From Desulfovibrio sp. (GTDB lineage: Bacteria; Desulfobacterota; Desulfovibrionia; Desulfovibrionales; Desulfovibrionaceae): a DNA stretch of 47,649 bases. Position numbers and translations under genes: made by a program. Location: NCBI GenBank assembly GCA_031271265.1, contig JAISWB010000099.1, positions 1 through 47,649 of the forward strand. The letters run 5' to 3'. Shown in pieces: positions 36,940 through 45,392 of the stretch. Below the pieces are notes generated by a model that did no database searches, was not told the DNA's origin, and was given only the letters and a program-made list of their open reading frames with translations. The number at the start of each line of letters is the position of its first letter. The first letter of the stretch is position 1.

Positions 36940-37886
36940 TGTTGATGTGTTCCCGGCAAGACGTCGCCCTCCCGGTTCTGCGCCATGCAACCGCCCTGGC
37001 AACGGCGCATGAACTCTTTGCACGAACGGCATTCCTCGGCGGCGCGCCGTCCCCGGAGCGGGCGCGCGGCTTCGGCAAAGTGCAGGCGCAGGGCTTCTTC
37101 ACCGGAAAAGGCGGTGACGTCCGGAATCCGCAGGTCGTGCAGCGGCAGACAGTAAGACACGGACAAATCCGGGTGTATATCCAGGGAAGGAGCGCAAATC
37201 CCGGTGAATTTCGCGGAAAAGCGTTCCATAAAAGTCCGTTGTTCCGGTTCTGTTTCGCACATGCGCAGACAGCAATCTATCCCCAAGCCCACGCCGAGGC
37301 GCGCGCATTGTTCCGCAAAGGCCGCAACGGCGGCGAGAAGCCGCGCTGTCGTCCCCGGCGGCGCATAATCATTGCTCCCGAACGCATCGGGCCGAGAAAT
37401 GTCGCAGCGCACGAAAGAGACATCGTACTTGACGATGCTCTTCAGCAAATAGGTGTAATCGGCGTAACGGGGTGAAAAGTTTTTGGAGAAGGTCACGCGG
37501 GCGCCCGCAGCGCGCAGCAGCACCAAGTTGTCGTGCAGGCGCCGTCTCTGCCTTGGGGAAAGCAGTTCGGGGGGATTGCAGTTGACGATGAAGTTTGTCG
37601 CGCTCCCGCTCAGGCGCTCCATCAACGCGGGCGCGCCCAGACCGTTGGTGAAAATGCTCACGGCTGCGCCTGCTTGCGCCGTCCGCTCGACCATTTCCGC
37701 CAGGCGCGGGTGCAACGTGGGTTCTCCGCCGATGAACGCCAAACGGTAAAGCTCGACCCGTATGCACCAGGCAAGAAATTTTTCAAAGTCGTCCCTGGCG
37801 ATCCACCGCGGATACAGCGGTTGCAAAGCCCGCGCAAAGCAATATGGGCAGCGCAGGTTGCAGGCGTAACCGACAAAAAGATTCAC
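36855..37886 (-). CDS. Radical SAM protein with SPASM-like C terminus
   Basis: 343 residues. The N terminus has the radical SAM motif CNLRCPYC and the SAM-binding FIGGEPTLHP. The C-terminal half holds cysteines arranged as in SPASM/twitch domains (CAPSLDIHPDLSVSYC, then CRSCKEFMRRCQGGC), which bind auxiliary iron-sulfur clusters. Such enzymes modify peptides or proteins, for example as sulfatase or quinohaem-amine-dehydrogenase maturases. The GTG start overlaps the upstream ABC ATPase stop as GTGA, so translation is coupled to the transporter. The last 27 residues (LRETLINAGKAK...) are encoded by the MITE-like element, so the native C terminus has been replaced. The true substrate is unknown; no small precursor-peptide gene is evident nearby. 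Confidence 0.85.
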   Translation of the reverse strand: MNLFVGYACNLRCPYCFARALQPLYPRWIARDDFEKFLAWCIRVELYRLAFIGGEPTLHPRLAEMVERTAQAGAAVSIFTNGLGAPALMERLSGSATNFIVNCNPPELLSPRQRRRLHDNLVLLRAAGARVTFSKNFSPRYADYTYLLKSIVKYDVSFVRCDISRPDAFGSNDYAPPGTTARLLAAVAAFAEQCARLGVGLGIDCCLRMCETEPEQRTFMERFSAKFTGICAPSLDIHPDLSVSYCLPLHDLRIPDVTAFSGEEALRLHFAEAARPLRGRRAAEECRSCKEFMRRCQGGCMAQNREGDVLPGTHQHLRETLINAGKAKDIKIDSSPSLRYGSE

Positions 37887-39127
37887 AGCTCGAAAACCCG
37901 CCCGCCTGCCCGGCGTAGGATATTCCTGCGGGAAACCCGGTCAAAGGCCGTGAGGCGTTCCCGGTCCGCCACGGTAAAGGCCAGGTCCTGTCCGATGCGG
38001 ATCTGCGCCCGCTGCGCGGCGGAACACAGCATGCCGACCTGCTCCCGGCCGCACCGCACGGTGATGACGGACCGCAGCCCCAACGACTCGATATCCGTCA
38101 CCTGCCCGACGGCATGGTCGCGCGCGCCGGGTATGCCGGTCCACCCACCCGCCTCCGGCGCAGAAGGGGAGGAAAACAGGACGCGGACGTTTTCCGGCCG
38201 TATGCCCAGAAGAAAACCGCCCGGTCCGGCCCGGAGCATATGTTCGGCAGCCTCCTCCAACGCCGTCGGCAGCGGGAAGGCCAGCCCGGCGCAATGTATC
38301 AGGCCCTCGCGGAACTCCGCATGCAGGACGGCGATCTGCGGCGATCCCACAAAAAGGGCCGCCTCGCAGTCCACCGGATAATCGTACAAATCTTCCGGCG
38401 GAGAAGCCTGCACAATTTTTCCGGACCGCAGCAGCAACACCGTGTCGGCAACGGCCAGAGCTTCGGCAAAATCGGGGGTGGCCATGAGAAAGGTACGCCC
38501 CTCCTCCCTCTGCAGACGTTTCAGTTCCGCGCGCAGTTCAAAACGCAGGGGGGCGTCGAGGCTGGACAGGGGTTCGTCCAGAAGGAAGACGCGGGGTGAG
38601 CGGACCAGCGCCCGCCCCAAGGCTGTTCTCTGCCGTTCTCCGCCGCTCATGGTTTTGGGGAGCCGTTCCAGAACATGCTCAATACGCAGCTTCGCGGCAA
38701 CGGCGCCAACACGCCGCTTGATTTCCTCACGGGGCAGCTTGCGCTCCAGCAGGGGCCCGGCTATGTTCTGAAAGCCGGTTTTGTGCGGATACAGGGCAAG
38801 ATTGTCGAAAATCATCGCGATATCGCGATCTTTCGGCTCAAGTCCGGCAACGGATTCGCCGCTCATGAGGATGTCTCCGCCGCTTTCCCGCTCCAGACCG
38901 GCCAGCAGGCGCAGGGTGGTGGTCTTGCCGGCTCCGGCGGGTCCGAGAATCACGACAAAGGACTCCGGGGGAACGCTGAAGGATACCCTGTCCAGGGCCG
39001 TCTTCCGGCCGTAATGCTTGCTCAGTTCCCGCGCTTCAAGCACGGGAACGCCGGACGCGGAATACGCCTCGGACGCCGCCGTCGTCGTCGTCGTCGTCGC
39101 TGCTGTCGTTATAGGGCATTTCAACAT
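37883..39127 (-). CDS. ABC transporter ATPase, MalK/GlpS-like, degenerate catalytic loops
   Basis: 414 residues. The ABC domain has Walker A GPAGAGKTT (from residue 62), signature MSGGERQRTALGRAL and Walker B VFLLDEP (Glu185), followed by a MalK-type C-terminal OB domain (LLGIRPENVRV). Two switch residues are altered: the Q-loop reads MIFDNLALYPH, with Asp108 for the usual Gln, and the H-loop reads LMATPDFAEA, with Pro218 for the usual His. The partner ATPase upstream is canonical at both. The pair therefore resembles a two-ATPase importer with one weak site. The N terminus carries six Thr in a row from a trinucleotide repeat. A GTG at 39043 would remove it. The gene overlaps the radical SAM gene by four bases. 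Confidence 0.9.
   Translation of the reverse strand: MLKCPITTAATTTTTTAASEAYSASGVPVLEARELSKHYGRKTALDRVSFSVPPESFVVILGPAGAGKTTTLRLLAGLERESGGDILMSGESVAGLEPKDRDIAMIFDNLALYPHKTGFQNIAGPLLERKLPREEIKRRVGAVAAKLRIEHVLERLPKTMSGGERQRTALGRALVRSPRVFLLDEPLSSLDAPLRFELRAELKRLQREEGRTFLMATPDFAEALAVADTVLLLRSGKIVQASPPEDLYDYPVDCEAALFVGSPQIAVLHAEFREGLIHCAGLAFPLPTALEEAAEHMLRAGPGGFLLGIRPENVRVLFSSPSAPEAGGWTGIPGARDHAVGQVTDIESLGLRSVITVRCGREQVGMLCSAAQRAQIRIGQDLAFTVADRERLTAFDRVSRRNILRRAGGRVFEL
39081..39099. repeat. (GTC)6 trinucleotide microsatellite
   Basis: Six GTC units in a row on the plus strand encode TTTTTT near the N terminus of the ABC ATPase on the minus strand. Changes in unit number would keep the frame. Confidence 0.85.
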
Positions 39128-39195
39128 TGATTTTTTATGCCTCCGGCGGCCGGGACTTTGTCCAGTCGGCCTTGCACCCGCTCAGGCCGACTCCT

Positions 39196-39224
39196 GCCGG
39201 AGGAAATGATTTCCCCCTGACCCT
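39196..39224. repeat. GC-rich palindromic interspersed repeat, copy 2
   Basis: GCCGGAGGAAATGATTTCCC plus CCTGACCCT, in the 189-base gap between the two ABC ATPase genes. It is preceded by a GCCTCCGGCGGCCGGG block (from about 39138), as at copy 1. Confidence 0.6.
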
Positions 39225-39316
39225 CTCTTTCGGAATGTATGCTTTCGAAGTTAAACCGCTCTAATTCCGTCCTGCGGATCGGCATGGCTTTCCCTCCTTC
39301 CCGGCGTCCGGCATGC

Positions 39317-40648
39317 TTACTGCGGCACGGGCACGAACGCGCTTTCCAGGCGCAGATTGCTGTCGCCGTCAAAGAGAACGACGGTTTCCGGAGCAAGAGT
39401 CAGTCCCACGGGGGTACCCTTGCTCAAGGAAAAGTCGCCTGACGCCGACGGGTTTTCAAGGGCCGCAGGCAGGCCGTCCGCGCTGCGCACCGCGGTGAGC
39501 GTAGTGCCGGTCTTCAGCCCGGACGGATTGCAGCCGCCGGCGTTGCGCGTTGGGGGGAGCCCGGCGCAAGGTGCTGCCTTAAGCTTGTGTTCGACAACGC
39601 ATTGCAACGGGCTGCCGTGGGAACTCAGATTGACCACGGCATCGCCGCCCCGAATTTCAACGCCGAGAATTTCTCCCTGCCACAGCCCCTGTTCCGGGGG
39701 AACAAGGGTGAGATCCTCGGCCCTGAAACCCAGGGCATACTGTTTGTTCGCGCCGCGTTCCCGCACCAGAGCAGGTAGGGTGCAGGCCGGAAACAGCACC
39801 GTAAAGGCGGCATGGGTAAATTTCACGCCGCCTTCGGCATCGGCGAGCCTGCCGCGCAGGATGTTCATGGGCGGTGAACCCAGAAACTGCGCCACCTGCA
39901 CATGGCCGGGAAACTGCATGATCCGGAGGGTTTCCTCGGCCTGGATGATTTTGCCGTGATTCATAATCGCGACGCGGTCGGCCAAAGACAGGGCTTCTGT
40001 CTGGTCGTGCGTCACATAAATGATGCTCAGATGCAGTTCCTGTTGCAGACGCCTGAGTTCTTGGCGTACGGCCGGGCGGGCGGAGGCTTCCAGGTTGGAA
40101 AGGGGTTCATCCAGCAGGAGCAGGGCGGGTCTGGTCACAAGGGTGCGTCCTATGGCCACTCTCTGTTGCTCGGAGCCGCTCAACCGGCCGGCCTTGATGT
40201 CCAGGCACTCCGTCAGGCCCAGAAGCTCCGCGATCTTGTGTACTTCGCTCCTTACGACGGCTTTGTCGGTCTTGCGGACTTTCAGACCGAAAGCCAGGTT
40301 GTCGCGCACGCTCATGGCGGCGAACACAGCGTAGTCCTGAAAGACCAGGCCGACATCGCGCCGGCCGGCGGGCACATCGATCACGGACCTGCCGTCTATG
40401 CGTATGTCCCCGGAACTCGGTTGCTCCAGGCCGACGATCATGTTCAGGGTCGTGGATTTGCCGCAACCGGAAGGTCCGAGCAACGCCAGCGTTTCCCCGC
40501 TTTCCACGGTAAAGCTGATGTCGTCAACCGCGACAACGGCCCCGTCCCTGTACACTTTCGTCAGGCCGGCCACTTCCAGCTTCGGGATACCCGAACGGTT
40601 CAACGTCGGCAGTGCAGATTCCTGATGAGGGGGTCCGGGGGAAATCAT
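39317..40648 (-). CDS. ABC transporter ATPase, MalK/GlpT-like, canonical
   Basis: 443 residues from ATG 40648. All catalytic loops are present: Walker A LLGPSGCGKST, Q-loop VGLVFQDYAVF, signature LSGSEQQRVAIGRTL, Walker B LLLLDEPLSNLE and H-loop YVTHDQTEALSLADR. The C-terminal OB domain (ALGFRAEDLTLVPP, GTPVGLTLAPETVVLFDGDSNLRL) is interrupted by an extra segment of about 45 residues (APCAGLPPTRNAGGCNPSG...). The apparent ATG lies inside the palindromic repeat at 40629; a TTG at 40603, directly before NRSGIPKLEV, is an alternative start. It pairs with the degenerate ATPase downstream to power the importer. Confidence 0.9.
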   Translation of the reverse strand: MISPGPPHQESALPTLNRSGIPKLEVAGLTKVYRDGAVVAVDDISFTVESGETLALLGPSGCGKSTTLNMIVGLEQPSSGDIRIDGRSVIDVPAGRRDVGLVFQDYAVFAAMSVRDNLAFGLKVRKTDKAVVRSEVHKIAELLGLTECLDIKAGRLSGSEQQRVAIGRTLVTRPALLLLDEPLSNLEASARPAVRQELRRLQQELHLSIIYVTHDQTEALSLADRVAIMNHGKIIQAEETLRIMQFPGHVQVAQFLGSPPMNILRGRLADAEGGVKFTHAAFTVLFPACTLPALVRERGANKQYALGFRAEDLTLVPPEQGLWQGEILGVEIRGGDAVVNLSSHGSPLQCVVEHKLKAAPCAGLPPTRNAGGCNPSGLKTGTTLTAVRSADGLPAALENPSASGDFSLSKGTPVGLTLAPETVVLFDGDSNLRLESAFVPVPQ

Positions 40649-40710
40649 TTCCCCCGGCGGGGTCCGGGGCGGAGCCCCGGCGGGGTTTGGGGCGGAGCCC
40701 CGGCCGCCGG
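40629..40710. repeat. GC-rich palindromic interspersed repeat, copy 3
   Basis: The longest of the three copies. It contains GGGGGAAATCATTTCCCCC, a near-perfect palindrome, followed by two CCGGGGCGGAGCCCCGG-like stems. It separates the second permease from the first ATPase and supplies the ATPase's apparent start codon on the minus strand. Confidence 0.8.
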
Positions 40711-40739
40711 AAGCGCGTAACCTCAGCATTGCGATGCTC

Positions 40740-41600
40740 TCATTGCTTGACGGCTCCGAAGGTCATGCCGCGGGCCAGATGTCCCTGAATGAAAAAACCT
40801 CCCAGCACCAGGGGAAGCATGGCCAGCACGGCCAGAGCGGCTTGTACTCCGTAGAGGGTGCCCGCCGTGGCCGTGACGTATTTCGCAAGCTGCACGGGAA
40901 TGGTATTGATGTTGCTGTATGAAAGCACCAACGCGAACATGAACTCGGACCAGTTGAGGATAAAGACCAGCATGGTGGTGGCGAAAAGTCCGCCTTTGAT
41001 CAGGGGAATGGTGACGGTAAGATGGGCTTTCAGGCGCGACATGCCGTCAAGCATGGCGGCTTCCTCGATTTCCCTGGGCAGGTCGTCCACGAAACTTTTA
41101 AGCATCCAGGTCGAAAAAGGCAGGGTCACCGCAACGTAAACGGTGATAAGCCCGGCATAGGTGTCGATGAGTCCGACCAGAGAAAAGATGATCACAAAGG
41201 GAACGGCTATGGCCGCGGGCGGAAACATGCGCCCCGAAAGAATGACGAGGGGAGCGGAACGGCTGCCCTTGCTGTAGCGGGACAGGCCGATGGCGGAAAA
41301 GATGCCGGTGCCTACGGAAATGAGCGTGGAAACCGTGGACGCGAGGAGAGAGCCGAATACGGCGTCTCCCGCGGACCGGCTTACCCCTCCCACCCCGTAT
41401 TCCCTGATGGCGTCGGGATCGAACAGGGTCTTGAAGTTGACGAGCGTAGGCTCGGCGGGTACCCAGATCGCCGGCGAGGCGTTCCAGTCCGTGGGGGGTT
41501 TGACGGCCGTCATGAACAGCCAGAAAATCGGAAAGAGTACGAGGATCAGGGCGCAGCACAGCGCTGTCCGCAACGGCAGGGACAATGTTCGCGGGGGCAT
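40740..41600 (-). CDS. ABC transporter permease, MalG type
   Basis: 286 residues with about six membrane helices, from ALCCALILVLFPIFWLFMTAV to ALAVLAMLPLVLGGFFIQG. The EAA loop that docks on the ATPase is EIEEAAMLDGMSRLKAHLTVTIPL. The short periplasmic region after helix 1 (VKPPTDWNASPAIW...NFKTLFDP) is typical of the carbohydrate CUT1 MalG/UgpE class. Its start overlaps the stop of the other permease as TGATG, with GGAGGAAAG just upstream, so the two subunits are translationally coupled. Confidence 0.93.
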   Translation of the reverse strand: MPPRTLSLPLRTALCCALILVLFPIFWLFMTAVKPPTDWNASPAIWVPAEPTLVNFKTLFDPDAIREYGVGGVSRSAGDAVFGSLLASTVSTLISVGTGIFSAIGLSRYSKGSRSAPLVILSGRMFPPAAIAVPFVIIFSLVGLIDTYAGLITVYVAVTLPFSTWMLKSFVDDLPREIEEAAMLDGMSRLKAHLTVTIPLIKGGLFATTMLVFILNWSEFMFALVLSYSNINTIPVQLAKYVTATAGTLYGVQAALAVLAMLPLVLGGFFIQGHLARGMTFGAVKQ

Positions 41601-42592
41601 CAGCGTCTTTCCTCCATAATGTGATCCTTGACCGGGATAAGCAGCAGATGCACCAGAAACAGCGAACCCACCAGCACGAGGAAGGCCGCCGCCGCGCCGT
41701 AGGCCAGTTGAAAATCGTTGAAGGCCAGCTTGTAAATATAGAGGCTGACGGTTTCCGTAGAAGAACCCGGCCCGCCGCGGGTCAGCATGAACACTTCGTC
41801 GAACAGCTTGATGATCTCCATGGTCCGGACGACAAAGGCGACCATGATCACCGGGCGCAGCATGGGCAGAACGACGTGGACGAAGAGCTGCCCCGGACTC
41901 GCTCCGAGAATGACCGCCGCGCGCAGCGGGTTTTCCGGAACGGCGTTGAGCCCGGAGAGCAGGATGAGAAAAAACAGGGGAGTCCAGTGCCACACCTCGG
42001 TGAGAATTACCGCGCTCACGGCGGGCAGCGAGCTTTTGAACCATTCCACCCCGGACAGGCCGACGAAGCCCAGGATCTGGTTCACCGGCCCGTTGGCCTG
42101 AAAAAGCATCCAGAAGGTGTAACCCACGACCACCGGCAGGACCATCATCGGGCTGAGAAAGGCGGAAAACAGGATTTTTTTCCCCCGGAAACGGCGCATG
42201 AAGAGCACGGCCAACCCCAGGCCGGCCGCAAACTCCAGGGCGAGACAGATCGCGGAAATGATCAGGGTGCGCGCGACGGCTTCCAGAAAACGGGTATCCC
42301 ATATCAGCAGTTCGCTGTAGTTTTCCGTGCCGGTAAAATGCGCTTCCGCCAAACCGCCGCGGGTGGGCGTCCAGTCGGTAAAGCTCATGTACAGGGCGAC
42401 GGCGAGCGGTATTACCAGGACAAGGACGGAAACGACCTGCCCCGGAACGGTAAAGGCCCGTCCCACAGGGAAGCTCTTCCCGGCGGGGCGGGAGGCGCGG
42501 CTCCCGCCGTACGCCGCGCCTTCCGCAACCACCGGGGTCACCTGTCCCGATCGGTCTTCATTCCGACCCGGTAATGCGCCTTCCGTAACCAC
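41600..42592 (-). CDS. ABC transporter permease, MalF type
   Basis: 330 residues from GTG 42592. The core has six membrane helices (VVSVLVLVIPLAVALYMSF first, FLVLVGSLFLVHLLLIPV last) and the EAA loop PLRAAVILGASPGQLFVHVVLPML. The start is uncertain. GTG 42592 has AAGG eight bases upstream and lies 10 bases after the solute-binding protein stop. GTG 42541 and GTG 42466 would give shorter N termini, and 42466 leaves the usual short cytoplasmic lead before helix 1. The extra N terminus contains a 60-base direct repeat (TPVVTEGA / TPVVAEGA). Confidence 0.88.
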   Translation of the reverse strand: MVTEGALPGRNEDRSGQVTPVVAEGAAYGGSRASRPAGKSFPVGRAFTVPGQVVSVLVLVIPLAVALYMSFTDWTPTRGGLAEAHFTGTENYSELLIWDTRFLEAVARTLIISAICLALEFAAGLGLAVLFMRRFRGKKILFSAFLSPMMVLPVVVGYTFWMLFQANGPVNQILGFVGLSGVEWFKSSLPAVSAVILTEVWHWTPLFFLILLSGLNAVPENPLRAAVILGASPGQLFVHVVLPMLRPVIMVAFVVRTMEIIKLFDEVFMLTRGGPGSSTETVSLYIYKLAFNDFQLAYGAAAAFLVLVGSLFLVHLLLIPVKDHIMEERR

Positions 42593-42602
42593 CGGGGTCG
42601 CC
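42516..42602. repeat. 60-base direct repeat at the start of the MalF-type permease gene
   Basis: GCGCCTTCCGCAACCACCGG plus GGTCACC (42516-42542) and its near copy at 42576-42602 are offset by exactly 60 bases. In the permease frame they encode TPVVAEGA and TPVVTEGA. Both copies contain GTG codons that could act as starts. Confidence 0.75.
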
Positions 42603-44171
42603 TTACAGAGTCCAGGAGGCGCGTCCCGTCGCCTTTTTGATGGGTTCGGCCAAGTTTGCCGTAAGCGCGAACCAGGATTTTCTGACTTTATCCTTGCCCG
42701 CGCGCCGCGTGATGCGCTCAAAAGCCTTTGAGGCGTCATCCAGAGCGGCCTTGGGTTTCTTTTCCCCGGTCATGCAGGCGTGTACTTCCTTGTCCAGAGC
42801 ATCCTGGTATTCGAAACCGCCGGGCAGGCAGAAGTCCGGCACGGTGTTGACGATGTTGTTGTAGAGTATTTTCAGGTAATCTTTGGTATAGGTTTCCACC
42901 AACCGTTCCGTCGGGTCCAGCATGTGATTGATGCGGTACGGGTCGGAGTACCCGCCGAGATAGGGGATGGCGTCGGCCGATATGGTCGGCGAGGTCATCC
43001 ACTGGGCGTAGGCGTAGGCAAGCTCCGGATTGGCGGAATACCTGGATACGGCAAAGCCGTACCCCCAGCAGAACATGCCTGCGTACAGCCTGCTGCCGTC
43101 CGGCAGTATATCGGCGGGCATGACCGTGGCCGTGATTTTTCCTGTGGTGGCCGGGCCTGTGGACGGCGCTTTGCTGTACTTGAAGCCTGAAGGCCAGACG
43201 ATATTCATGAAACCTTCTCCCCGGCCGAAGGCATTGTAATTTGAGGACCAGGTAAAACTGAAGGCATCGGGATGCAGGAATTGATTCACAGCCAGCATGT
43301 CTTCAAGCACTTGCAGACCTTCAGGCGAATTGAAGGTCGGATTCATATCCTGATCGAACCAGAGGCGGCCCTTTGAAGCAAGGCGCTGCATGAACATCCA
43401 TTTGGCATAATAGCGGGAACGGTACTCAAGACTCCCGTAAAAATTGTTTTTCGGGTCGTGCATGAAGGAAGCCAGGGTGTAATATTCCTTCCAGGTATGG
43501 GGAACGTCGAGCTTGTAGCCGAATTTGTCCTCAAAGGCCTTGGCCTTGGCGGCGTCCTTGATGTGATCCCCGCGACAGAGCAGGGTAATCTGGTCACCGT
43601 CGCAGAGCAGGCCGACCACACGACCGTTGTACAACTGGGCATGGTGGCTCGCCGGGAACACCACTCCCCAGGTGTCGTGAAAAATATCCGGTTGATAGGT
43701 TTCGACCCAATCCGTCAGATCGTAGATGAGACCGGAATCCAGCCAGTCCGGGTAAGACATGGCCGTGGGCATCATGACATCGTAGCGTCCGGTTTTGGCC
43801 ACAGCCTCCTGCATGCCCTTCGTGTGTACCACTTCGTCCGGTTCTTCAATGAATTCCAGGGTGATGCCGAGTTCGTTTTTCCATTTGTCGGCATAGGGGG
43901 TCATATTGCCGATGGAGCCGGTAGGTATGAGCAGGGTCAGGGTCTTTTTGGTCGCCTTGGCCGCTGCCGCTTTGGCCAGCGCCCAAGCCCTCGCTTCCGC
44001 GCCGTTGACGGCGGCCCAGACGTTGACCGCGCCCAGGGGCGAGAGACCGACCAGGTCGGCAAGCGCGCCGCTCACGCCGAGCAGGCCCATCGTATAAAGA
44101 AAGCGGCGCCTGCTCATTTTGCCTGCGGCATAGTTTTCCACCACAGCGTTGACGGCTTGTTTGTCCTGCAT
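42603..44171 (-). CDS. Tat-exported ABC solute-binding protein
   Basis: 522 residues from ATG 44171, preceded by GGAAGG. The N terminus has a twin-arginine signal MSRRRFLYTMGLLGVSGALADLVGL (split as SRRRFL plus a hydrophobic stretch), so it should be exported folded. The mature protein is a large type-1 family solute receptor with TLTLLIPTGS, YDVMMPTAMSYPDWLDSGLIYDL, AFGRGEGFMNIVWPSG and CWGYGFAVSRYSANPELAYAYAQWM. Size, the two permeases and the two ATPases resemble the rhizobial glycerol importer GlpSTPQV, but the ligand is not thereby fixed. Many aromatic residues (Trp, Tyr) suggest a polyol, sugar or amine ligand. Confidence 0.9.
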   Translation of the reverse strand: MQDKQAVNAVVENYAAGKMSRRRFLYTMGLLGVSGALADLVGLSPLGAVNVWAAVNGAEARAWALAKAAAAKATKKTLTLLIPTGSIGNMTPYADKWKNELGITLEFIEEPDEVVHTKGMQEAVAKTGRYDVMMPTAMSYPDWLDSGLIYDLTDWVETYQPDIFHDTWGVVFPASHHAQLYNGRVVGLLCDGDQITLLCRGDHIKDAAKAKAFEDKFGYKLDVPHTWKEYYTLASFMHDPKNNFYGSLEYRSRYYAKWMFMQRLASKGRLWFDQDMNPTFNSPEGLQVLEDMLAVNQFLHPDAFSFTWSSNYNAFGRGEGFMNIVWPSGFKYSKAPSTGPATTGKITATVMPADILPDGSRLYAGMFCWGYGFAVSRYSANPELAYAYAQWMTSPTISADAIPYLGGYSDPYRINHMLDPTERLVETYTKDYLKILYNNIVNTVPDFCLPGGFEYQDALDKEVHACMTGEKKPKAALDDASKAFERITRRAGKDKVRKSWFALTANLAEPIKKATGRASWTL

Positions 44172-44225
44172 GATCAACCTTCCTTATTTTTGGAGTACTT
44201 TCAGCTTCGTGCCCGCAAAGCGGGT

Positions 44226-45329
44226 TCAAAGCAGTTCATAGGCGCTGTAGGCATTTTCACAGGGATTGCCGAGACAGAACTCGAAGCGGCCGGCGGCCGG
44301 CTCCATAATGAGGGCAAAAACCGTGTGAAAGGCGCGCGTTTCGTCCTCTTCGGGAAAACCGTGCGCACATATGCAGCGGGGATAGTTGGTGTGGTCGCGG
44401 GACAATTCCTTGAGCATATCCATGCTCAACGATCCCCTGCGGGAGCGCAGAAAGCGTTCCGCCGCCTGTTTTCTGACCATGGACCCGCCGTGCGACAGCC
44501 AGCCGGCCGTCTCGAAACGGCGCATGCCCGGCGCCAGCCAGTGATTGGTGTGGGCAAGCACGCCGTCCGGTTCCAGAAGTTCGTAGTGCGAGGCCGAGGT
44601 TTCCGCGCAAAAGGCCGCGCCGTCTCCGGCCAGTTGATAGGTCATGCCCGCGGCGCGCGGAGAAAAAATCACCGCCCCCAGGCTGTCGCCTATACGTTCG
44701 GCGGCAAGAGCCTTGCGGACGATAAACGGATACACGACCCCCGGCGCGGCATCGGAGGCCACAACTTTGTTGATGACCAGACCCGTCCCGACGCTGTTCA
44801 GACCGGCCAGCCCCAGGACGCCCGGCAGGCTGACCACCAACTGGACCGGACCGTTTTCCGGATGCAGGCGCAGAAGACAGATGAACTGTTCATAATATTT
44901 TTCCATGTCATAGGTTTGTCCTAAAAAGGCGCGCCCTTCCGCCCCGGCTTCGGCGGTCACGCAAAAGGTTGTGCAGCCCCGGCGCGGAGCATGCAGCAAC
45001 CCGCCGCCCAAAGACGGGGCACGGAGGTCCTCCAGTTCAAGGAAGGCATTGAGGTACAGCACTTCCTCCACGGACAGGTCGGCCCCGTCGGCTATGCCCG
45101 TCATTTCCGCATGGAGGTCGGGTGAAAAGCTCCGCAGAAAGCCCTGGTTCCGCAGGCAGAAGGCGACCAGTCTCTCGCGGTCCGTCCGCGCACAGACGTT
45201 GTTGTTGCGGTGCACGCCGTCAACGCCGTCCAGAAAGGCGTGAATTGCTTCCTTGAGTACCTGACCGTGCCGGCGCCCCATTGCATACGGAGTGCCCTCC
45301 AGGTCGACAACCTGCAACGACCTTGCCAT
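44226..45329 (-). CDS. C45-family acyltransferase/amidohydrolase (Ntn-hydrolase)
   Basis: 367 residues. The fold and motifs match the acyl-CoA:6-aminopenicillanate acyltransferase group (peptidase family C45). YAMGRRHGQVLKEAI is the usual N-terminal region. The segment RRGCTTFCVTAEAG contains Cys119, the expected N-terminal nucleophile exposed after self-cleavage, and AFLGQTYDME follows. NSVGTGLVINKV, LAHTNHW and LSRDHTNYPRCICAHG are further family marks. Such enzymes form or break amide bonds of small molecules. The ATG is preceded by GGAGA. It lies between the glutamine-synthetase-like ligase and the solute-binding protein, so its substrate is probably the imported compound or a product of it. 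Confidence 0.88.
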   Translation of the reverse strand: MARSLQVVDLEGTPYAMGRRHGQVLKEAIHAFLDGVDGVHRNNNVCARTDRERLVAFCLRNQGFLRSFSPDLHAEMTGIADGADLSVEEVLYLNAFLELEDLRAPSLGGGLLHAPRRGCTTFCVTAEAGAEGRAFLGQTYDMEKYYEQFICLLRLHPENGPVQLVVSLPGVLGLAGLNSVGTGLVINKVVASDAAPGVVYPFIVRKALAAERIGDSLGAVIFSPRAAGMTYQLAGDGAAFCAETSASHYELLEPDGVLAHTNHWLAPGMRRFETAGWLSHGGSMVRKQAAERFLRSRRGSLSMDMLKELSRDHTNYPRCICAHGFPEEDETRAFHTVFALIMEPAAGRFEFCLGNPCENAYSAYELL

Positions 45330-45392
45330 GACGATTCTCCGCGCCTTATTCGTATTTCAGATTAAAACCGCATTACGGAATTATTCGGGGAC

